A stretch of DNA of 18,987 nt, taken from the NCBI GenBank assembly GCA_937896835.1, contig CALBOJ010000039.1:1-18987 (forward strand), given 5' to 3'. Made by a program: the position numbers and the translations under genes. Within the stretch, counting starts at the first letter, position 1; each line of letters opens with the position of its first letter. The notes beneath the pieces are model-generated. The model was not told where the DNA came from. It did no database searches and saw nothing but the letters and a program-made list of their open reading frames with translations. Below are positions 13,916 through 18,987 of this stretch, in pieces. Source of the DNA: an uncultured Collinsella sp. (GTDB lineage: Bacteria > Actinomycetota > Coriobacteriia > Coriobacteriales > Coriobacteriaceae).

Positions 13916-15626
13916 AAAAGCGAAGACGGTCAACGTCCTCGAGGGGCCGATGACCGAGTCGTGCGCCGAGTTTCCCGCGCGCCACGTGTTTATCAAGTGC
14001 CCGGAGTGCCGCCGTGTGATCGATGAGGCGCGCCTGCACGACAACCTCGAGGTCTGCCCTCGTTGCGGCAAACACTTTCGCGTGAGCGGTCGCGCGCGCA
14101 TGCGCATGACGGTCGACGCGGGTACCTTTGAGGAATGGGATGCCAATCTGGCGTCGAAGGACTTCCTCTCGTTTCCCGGTTATGCCGACAAGCTTAAGAG
14201 CGTGAGCGAGCGTTCGGGCGAGCGCGATGCCGTTGTGTGCGGCAGGGGCAAAATCTGCGGCTGCGATACCGCGCTCTTCTTTATGGACGCCAACTTTATG
14301 ATGGGCTCGATGGGCTCCGTGGTGGGCGAGAAGATCTGTCGCACATTTGAGCTTGCGACCGAGCTGGGATTGCCGGTTGTCGGCTTTACCGTTTCGGGCG
14401 GCGCGCGCATGCAGGAGGGTGTGACGTCGCTTATGCAGATGGCCAAGATTTCTGCGGCGGTTAGGCGCCATAGCGAGGCGGGCGGTCTGTATATCACGGT
14501 GCTCACCGACCCCACGACCGGAGGCGTAACCGCGAGCTTTGCCATGGAGGGCGACATTATCCTGGCCGAGCCCGATGCCCTGACGGCATTTGCCGGCCCG
14601 CGCGTGATCGAGCAGAACATGCACAAGCGCCTGCCCAAGGGATTCCAGCGCTCCGAGTTTTTGCTGGAGCACGGCTTTTGCGATGCCGTTGTTCCGCGTG
14701 GCGAGATTGCGCTCACGGTAGGCGAGCTGCTGGCGCTGCACGAAGGGCACGCGCCCGGCCTGGGGGCACCGCATGAGATTGTGCACACGGGTCGTCGCGG
14801 CAAAAAGTTGGGACACTTGTTCAAGCGCTCGACGGCACCAAAAACTGCGCTCGAGATTGTCAAGCAAACCCGCTCGGCAGATCGCGCCACGGCGGGTGAG
14901 ATGATCTCACTGGGCCTGGATGGATTTGTGGAGCTGCACGGCGACCGCTACTTTGGCGACGATGCTGCCGTGGTGGGCGGCATCGGCTGGAAAGACGGGC
15001 GACCCGTGACGGTTATCGCCATCGAGCGCGGCACCACGACCAAAGAGCGTATGCGCCGCAACTTTGGCATGGCGCATCCCGAGGGCTACCGCAAAGCGCG
15101 TCGCCTGATGCACCAAGCCGAGAAATTTGGTCGGCCGGTTCTGTGCCTGGTCGATACTTCGGGCGCGTTTTGCGGCATCGGTGCCGAGGAGCGCGGCCAG
15201 GGCGAGGCGATTGCCCAGAATCTCATGGAGATGAGCGGCCTTAAGACGCCGATTGTCTCGGTGGTGACAGGTGAGGGCGGCTCTGGTGGCGCGCTGGCGC
15301 TGTCCGTGGCCGACCGCATCCTGATGCTCTCTAGCTCGGCCTATTCGGTCGTGAGCCCCGAGGCCTGTGCGTCGATCCTGTGGAAGGATACCGAGCGCGC
15401 GGATGAGGCCGCCGAGGCGCTTAAGCTCACGGCCCCCGATCTGTTGGCACTCGGCATCATCGACGGCATTGTTGACGATAGGGGCCTGTCGCATGAGGAG
15501 ATCGCCGGTGCCGTCATGTCCTCGGCATTTGATGCCTTCGATACGCTTGGGCAGCTCGACGACGCGACCCTCACAAACCTCCGCTACGAAAAGTACCGCG
15601 CAATCGGTCGGCACCGCACGATGTGA
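13902..15626 (+). CDS. accDA: Fused acetyl-CoA carboxylase carboxyltransferase, AccD-AccA (574 aa)
   Basis: The protein joins the beta (AccD) and alpha (AccA) carboxyltransferase subunits, which transfer the carboxyl group from biotin to acetyl-CoA. The AccD half (about 1-290) has a four-cysteine zinc finger (Cys33, 36, 52, 55) and VSGGARMQEG (164-173). A linker of roughly 20 residues follows. The AccA half (about 312-574) has GFVELHGDRYFGDD (341-354), AHPEGYRKARRLM (391-403), IGAEERGQGEA and GEGGSGGALAL. The frame is unbroken across the junction. ATG 13902 overlaps accC by 14 nt; ATG 13908 and ATG 13950 are alternatives, the last with GAGGGG upstream. In most bacteria these are two genes. 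Confidence 0.94.
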   Translation: MLMNRKAKTVNVLEGPMTESCAEFPARHVFIKCPECRRVIDEARLHDNLEVCPRCGKHFRVSGRARMRMTVDAGTFEEWDANLASKDFLSFPGYADKLKSVSERSGERDAVVCGRGKICGCDTALFFMDANFMMGSMGSVVGEKICRTFELATELGLPVVGFTVSGGARMQEGVTSLMQMAKISAAVRRHSEAGGLYITVLTDPTTGGVTASFAMEGDIILAEPDALTAFAGPRVIEQNMHKRLPKGFQRSEFLLEHGFCDAVVPRGEIALTVGELLALHEGHAPGLGAPHEIVHTGRRGKKLGHLFKRSTAPKTALEIVKQTRSADRATAGEMISLGLDGFVELHGDRYFGDDAAVVGGIGWKDGRPVTVIAIERGTTTKERMRRNFGMAHPEGYRKARRLMHQAEKFGRPVLCLVDTSGAFCGIGAEERGQGEAIAQNLMEMSGLKTPIVSVVTGEGGSGGALALSVADRILMLSSSAYSVVSPEACASILWKDTERADEAAEALKLTAPDLLALGIIDGIVDDRGLSHEEIAGAVMSSAFDAFDTLGQLDDATLTNLRYEKYRAIGRHRTM

Positions 15627-15666
15627 CAAAGGGGCAGCCCGCATGTCACATTGGGAAAGGCGTTCC

Positions 15667-16857
15667 ATGCCGCAAGTTTCTAACACCTCGTTTACAACGA
15701 CGGTTTCATCAAACGCCACGGCCGTGGTGGACTATCTGTCCAAAAGCATGATGTCGGCGCTGCCGTTTATTGTCTGCGCGGCGTTGTTCCGCACCGTCGC
15801 CGTCATTATGGGCGAAGGCATGCTGGGCCTGTGGTCTGCCGATTCCGAAATCTATCGCCTGTTCTACAGTTGGCTTTATAACGCCGGCTACTACTTCTTG
15901 CCCATTTATCTTGGTTGGGCGGCCGCCCGCCAGCTCGGTTGCTCGGAGCAGCTGGGCATGATGCTGGGCGGCGTATTGATTGCGCCCGATTTGCTTAAGC
16001 TCGTCGATGCCGCATCGACGACGGGGGCATCGATGACTTCCGTGTATGGCCTGCTTCCCGCGCCGGTCAACGATTACACGGCGACTGTTATTCCGGCTCT
16101 CATCTCGGTGCCCGTGCTATGGCGAGTGGAGTGTTTCTTTCGGCGCGTTATCCCTAAGGCCGTGGCGTTTTCGTTCGTTCCGTTTGCAACCATGCTCGTT
16201 ATGGTTCCGGTTTCGCTGTGCATTACGGCGCCGGCGGGCAGCTATCTGGGCATGCTGTTGGGACAGCTTATGTTTATGCTTGGCAATTCTGGTGGCATCG
16301 TGTCGCTGCTTACGCTCATGGGGCTTGCCGCGGGTTGGGAGTTCCTAAAGATCGCCGGCATCAGCAACGTTGTCCTATCGCTCGCCTATGCGCAGTTTAT
16401 GAGTGTGGGAACGGATTCGTGCATTCTGATCGCCGCGACGATGGCAACGTTTGCCGTTTGGGGCATGCCCTTTGGTGCGTCGCTTCGCGTTGCGGATAAG
16501 GACGAGAAGGCCCTCATGCTGGGCTATTCGATCTCGGGCGTGCTTGGTGGCGTAAGTGAGCCGGCGCTGTACGGTTGCGGCTTTAAATATGGCAGGTGCC
16601 TGACGTGCATGGCCATTGGCGGCGCCGTCGGAGGCCTTGTTGCGGCCGTGGGCCACGTTACGGCCTATACCATCGGTATGACGAATGTCCTCATGGTCAT
16701 TGGTTTTGCCACGGGCGGCATCTCGAACCTGCTATGGTGCTGTGCTGCCGGCGGTGTGGCATTTGCGGTGTCTGCGGCGCTGAGCTACTGCTTTGGCGTG
16801 GTGCCGGCGAAGGGGCAGGCGGCAGAAGACGGAGCCGATTTGCCCGAAACCTCGTAG
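15667..16857 (+). CDS. Orphan PTS EIIC membrane protein, glucose/beta-glucoside superfamily (396 aa)
   Basis: The sequence is a polytopic membrane protein with about ten hydrophobic segments and the EIIC pattern YLGWAAARQLG (81-91), VIPKAVAFSFVPF (161-173) and GGVSEPALYG (294-303), which corresponds to the conserved GITEPAIYG element with its Glu (Glu298). EIIC is the sugar channel of PTS transporters. No EIIB (phospho-Cys) or EIIA domain is attached or adjacent, so it cannot phosphorylate sugar without a partner from elsewhere. The segment GISNVVLSL (231-239) stands where beta-glucoside EIICs usually have a Gly-Met-His-His stretch. ATG 15667 follows GGGAAAGG; ATG 15643 with AAAGGGG upstream is an alternative, but the extra codons look non-coding. 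It lies 40 nt after accDA with no terminator between. The substrate is unknown. Confidence 0.78.
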   Translation: MPQVSNTSFTTTVSSNATAVVDYLSKSMMSALPFIVCAALFRTVAVIMGEGMLGLWSADSEIYRLFYSWLYNAGYYFLPIYLGWAAARQLGCSEQLGMMLGGVLIAPDLLKLVDAASTTGASMTSVYGLLPAPVNDYTATVIPALISVPVLWRVECFFRRVIPKAVAFSFVPFATMLVMVPVSLCITAPAGSYLGMLLGQLMFMLGNSGGIVSLLTLMGLAAGWEFLKIAGISNVVLSLAYAQFMSVGTDSCILIAATMATFAVWGMPFGASLRVADKDEKALMLGYSISGVLGGVSEPALYGCGFKYGRCLTCMAIGGAVGGLVAAVGHVTAYTIGMTNVLMVIGFATGGISNLLWCCAAGGVAFAVSAALSYCFGVVPAKGQAAEDGADLPETS

Positions 16858-16919
16858 AGCGCGGCCGAAGCAAGCGCATAAACCTGTGCGACACAAGGAC
16901 GATTTCTTTGCCACATTCT

Positions 16920-16952
16920 AAGGCCGTGGCCCGTGTGGGTTGCGGCCTTTTT
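16920..16952 (+). terminator. Rho-independent terminator ending the fab/EIIC unit
   Basis: AAGGCCG (16920-16926) pairs with CGGCCTT (16943-16949); the stem continues with G-U pairs and CCC-GGG around a GTGT loop. TTTTT (16948-16952) follows. It lies 62 nt after the EIIC stop codon and is the first terminator seen since the start of the fab operon. Confidence 0.85.
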
Positions 16953-16978
16953 GTATCTGTGGGGCAAAGTGGCTACGC

Positions 16979-16984
16979 TACAAT
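16979..16984 (+). promoter_or_regulatory. Possible -10 element for the cation transporter gene
   Basis: TACAAT at 16979-16984 matches the -10 consensus at 5 of 6 positions and lies about 48 nt before the ATG at 17032, after the upstream terminator. No clear -35 hexamer stands at the proper distance, so this is a weak call. Confidence 0.3.
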
Positions 16985-17031
16985 CCGTTTGAGCAATAGA
17001 TATATAGATAGCACCGTGGGGGCGGATGTAG

Positions 17032-18186
17032 ATGGTCGAGTGGATTGTTAATCGTGCGCAGGGCGACCGTGCGCGCGTGGGCACGTTGACGGGCGTGGTG
17101 TGTATTCTCGCCAATGTGGCACTATGCGCTGCAAAGGGCGCAATTGGCGTGCTGTCGGGATCGGTTTCGATCGTGGCGGATGCCATGAATAATCTGTCCG
17201 ATGCCAGCTCGAACATCGTGAGCGTGCTTGGCTTTAAGCTGGCGGGCAAGCCAGCAGACCCCGAGCATCCTTACGGACATGGCCGCTACGAGTATCTCTC
17301 GGGTCTGGTTGTGGCGGCGCTCGTGCTGCTTATTGGCATCGAACTGGTGAAGTCCTCGGTGGAGCGTATCGTCAACCCGGAGCCTGTCGAGTTCTCGCTT
17401 GCTCTGGTGGCAGTCCTAGCGCTTTCGATGGTTGTAAAGCTCTGGATGGCGGCCCTCAACCAAAAGCTCGGCGATCGCATTGAGTCCGAGACGCTGCATG
17501 CGACCGCTCGGGACTCAAAGAACGATGTCCTAGCTACGGGTGCTGTGCTGGCGTGCGCAATTGTTTCGCAGGTGACGCACATCAATCTTGACGCATGGGT
17601 CGGCCTTGCCGTTGGCGCCTATATTGGCTGGAGTGGTTTTGAGCTTATCCAAGATACGGTGAGCCCGCTTTTGGGCCAGGCGCCCGATCCCAAGCTGGTC
17701 AAGCACATTCGAGACAAGATCATGAGCTACCCCGGCGTTTTGGGCGTTCACGATTTGATGGTTCACGACTACGGTCCGGGCAGGAAGTTCGCAAGCGCTC
17801 ACGCCGAGATGGCAGCCGAGGCCAGCCCGCTGGAAAGTCACGACACGCTCGATAACATCGAGCAGTCGTTTAGGAACGAAGACGGCATGATTGTCACACT
17901 TCACTACGACCCCATCGTGACCGATGACCCCAAGGTGGCGAGCATGCGCTTGCGCATTCACGCCATGGCTCAGGAGATCGATAGCCGCCTCTCGATTCAT
18001 GACCTACGCTGTGTGCCGGGTCCTACGCACACCAACGTGATCTTTGACTGCGTGCGTCCCTCGGATCTGCAGATGAGTGCCGATGACTTAAAGCACGCGC
18101 TGGCACAACGGGTCGAATCGGAATATCCCAAGTCGATTGCCAAGATTACGATCGACGAAGACTACGTAGGGCATACCCACGAGTAA
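17032..18186 (+). CDS. Cation diffusion facilitator family transporter, probable Mn-type, with two C-terminal domains (384 aa)
   Basis: CDF proteins export divalent metal ions in exchange for protons. Six membrane segments lie in residues 15-205. The two metal-binding motifs are ADAMNNLSDAS in TM2 and RDSKNDVLA in TM5. Aligned to YiiP (Asp45, Asp49, His153, Asp157), the site becomes Asn53, Asp57, Asp161, Asp165. An Asn-Asp-Asp-Asp set is known from manganese exporters such as MntE, whereas zinc exporters usually have a His. The protein is longer than the usual 300 residues: a normal ferredoxin-like dimerization domain (about 221-296) is followed by a second, similar domain (about 301-379). 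ATG 17032 has only a weak GGGGGCGG site. The phosphatase gene follows after 39 nt. Metal identity is inference. Confidence 0.9.
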   Translation: MVEWIVNRAQGDRARVGTLTGVVCILANVALCAAKGAIGVLSGSVSIVADAMNNLSDASSNIVSVLGFKLAGKPADPEHPYGHGRYEYLSGLVVAALVLLIGIELVKSSVERIVNPEPVEFSLALVAVLALSMVVKLWMAALNQKLGDRIESETLHATARDSKNDVLATGAVLACAIVSQVTHINLDAWVGLAVGAYIGWSGFELIQDTVSPLLGQAPDPKLVKHIRDKIMSYPGVLGVHDLMVHDYGPGRKFASAHAEMAAEASPLESHDTLDNIEQSFRNEDGMIVTLHYDPIVTDDPKVASMRLRIHAMAQEIDSRLSIHDLRCVPGPTHTNVIFDCVRPSDLQMSADDLKHALAQRVESEYPKSIAKITIDEDYVGHTHE

Positions 18187-18225
18187 GGCTGTGCCGGCAA
18201 AGCAGGTTATGCAGAAGGGGAGAGC

Positions 18226-18852
18226 ATGAAGAAGCTGTATCTACTCCGCCACGGTCAGACGGAGTTCAACGTCAAAAAGCTGGTCCAGGGCCGCTGCGAT
18301 TCACCGCTGACCGACCTGGGCCGTCAGCAAGCCGGGATGGCAGCCGCGTGGCTCAAAGCCCACAACGTCGTTCCCGACAAAGTGGTCTCCTCCCCTTTGG
18401 GCCGAGCCATGGCCACGGCAAGCCTCGTCGCAACCGAGCTTCTCGGCGCAGACGCTGACGTTGAGCCCTGCGAAGGCATTATCGAGCGCGGCTACGGCAC
18501 CTTCGAAGAAGGCCCCCACGACGCGCTACCCACCGACGTCTGGGATCCGGGCGAGGATTTGGTCCCCTTCGGAGGAGAAGGAAGCCGCGCGCTGCAAGAG
18601 CGCATGGTAGACACCCTCACCAATCTCATGGGCATCGATGGTATCGGAACCCTTCTAGCAGTAAGCCACGGCAGTGCCAGCCGCCAGTTCATCAAGGCTG
18701 CAGCCCCAGAAGGCTTCGAGCTCCCAGCAAAACTCCCCAACTGCGCCATCATGATTTTCGATTTTGACGAGGAAAAGTCACAAACAGAAGGCGAACCTTA
18801 TCAATGTAAGTTCACCCTCCAGCAAATAGTGGACCCCCAACAAAGTAATTAG
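18226..18852 (+). CDS. Histidine phosphatase family protein (208 aa)
   Basis: This belongs to the phosphoglycerate mutase-like histidine phosphatases, which form a phosphohistidine intermediate. The signature LRHGQTEFN (7-15) carries the nucleophile His9 with Arg8; Arg60, Glu88 (IERGYG) and His148 (VSHGSASRQF) complete the catalytic pocket. The segment LVQGRCDSPLTDLG (19-32) is typical of the broad-specificity GpmB/CobC-like branch. The substrate cannot be told: alpha-ribazole phosphate, sugar phosphates and phosphoglycerate are all known in the family. ATG 18226 follows AAGGGGAG. It is probably co-transcribed with the upstream transporter gene. Confidence 0.9.
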   Translation: MKKLYLLRHGQTEFNVKKLVQGRCDSPLTDLGRQQAGMAAAWLKAHNVVPDKVVSSPLGRAMATASLVATELLGADADVEPCEGIIERGYGTFEEGPHDALPTDVWDPGEDLVPFGGEGSRALQERMVDTLTNLMGIDGIGTLLAVSHGSASRQFIKAAAPEGFELPAKLPNCAIMIFDFDEEKSQTEGEPYQCKFTLQQIVDPQQSN

Positions 18853-18955
18853 CCGAGCGAGCAGAGCTAAGCAGACATCAACGTGGCGTTCCCAGTGTGC
18901 GGCGGAGGGGGCGGGCCTGAGACATATTAAGGTTGTCGCGAGTTCCGCACGAACA

Positions 18956-18978
18956 GGAGAGCACTTAATGTGCTCTCC
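18956..18978. repeat. Perfect 9-bp hairpin in the downstream gap
   Basis: GGAGAGCAC (18956-18964) and GTGCTCTCC (18970-18978) form a perfect stem with a TTAAT loop. No T-run follows on either strand, so it is not a standard terminator. A smaller GTTC/GAAC stem (18942-18945 with 18951-18954) lies just before it, and GTCGCGAG (18935-18942) recurs as GTCGTGAG (18979-18986). The rest of the gap 18853-18987 shows no gene. The window ends here, so the element may continue. Confidence 0.5.
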
Positions 18979-18987
18979 GTCGTGAGC

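Noticed and set aside
1..18987. tRNA, rRNA, CRISPR array, insertion sequence or phage genes
   Set aside because: No cloverleaf, spaced direct-repeat array, transposase or integrase motif was seen on either strand. The window is housekeeping sequence.

Overview
The window reads as chromosome of a high-GC, anaerobic-type actinobacterium of the class Coriobacteriia, probably Collinsella or a near relative. I infer this from the GC-rich, NNC-biased codons, the str ribosomal operon next to a Firmicutes-style type II fatty acid cluster, and the use of FabK as enoyl reductase. No database search was possible, so the genus is a guess.

Layout. (1) 77-1738: an ECF sigma factor gene with its own ECF-type promoter, overlapping a gene for a single-pass membrane protein that is probably its sensor or anti-sigma partner, closed by a strong terminator. 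(2) 1847-5439: the str operon rpsL-rpsG-fusA-rpsJ with a sigma-A-like promoter. tuf is absent after fusA, and rpsJ is followed at once by a terminator instead of the rest of the S10 operon. (3) 5497-6273, minus strand: a BirA-type biotin ligase without a DNA-binding domain. (4) 6274-6448: a divergent control region with two copies of a palindromic operator-like sequence around a candidate promoter. (5) 6449-15626: a fatty acid operon fabH-acpP-fabK-fabD-fabG-fabF-accB-fabZ-accC-accDA, with carboxyltransferase beta and alpha subunits fused in one protein. (6) 15667-16857: an orphan PTS EIIC membrane protein at the end of the same transcription unit, then a terminator at 16920-16952. (7) 17032-18852: a cation diffusion facilitator with a predicted Mn-type site and two C-terminal domains, followed by a histidine phosphatase. 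(8) 18853-18987: non-coding sequence with hairpins, cut by the window edge.

How it fits together. BirA attaches biotin to AccB, AccC carboxylates that biotin, and AccDA transfers the carboxyl group to acetyl-CoA to make malonyl-CoA. FabD loads malonate on AcpP, FabH starts the chain, and FabF, FabG, FabZ and FabK run the elongation cycle. Every enzyme needed for saturated acyl-ACP synthesis is present except the holo-ACP synthase. The least explained items are the fab operator pair, for which no regulator is encoded here, the orphan EIIC in the fab unit, the ECF partner protein, and the tandem C-terminal domains of the cation transporter. I found no wholly new multi-gene system.
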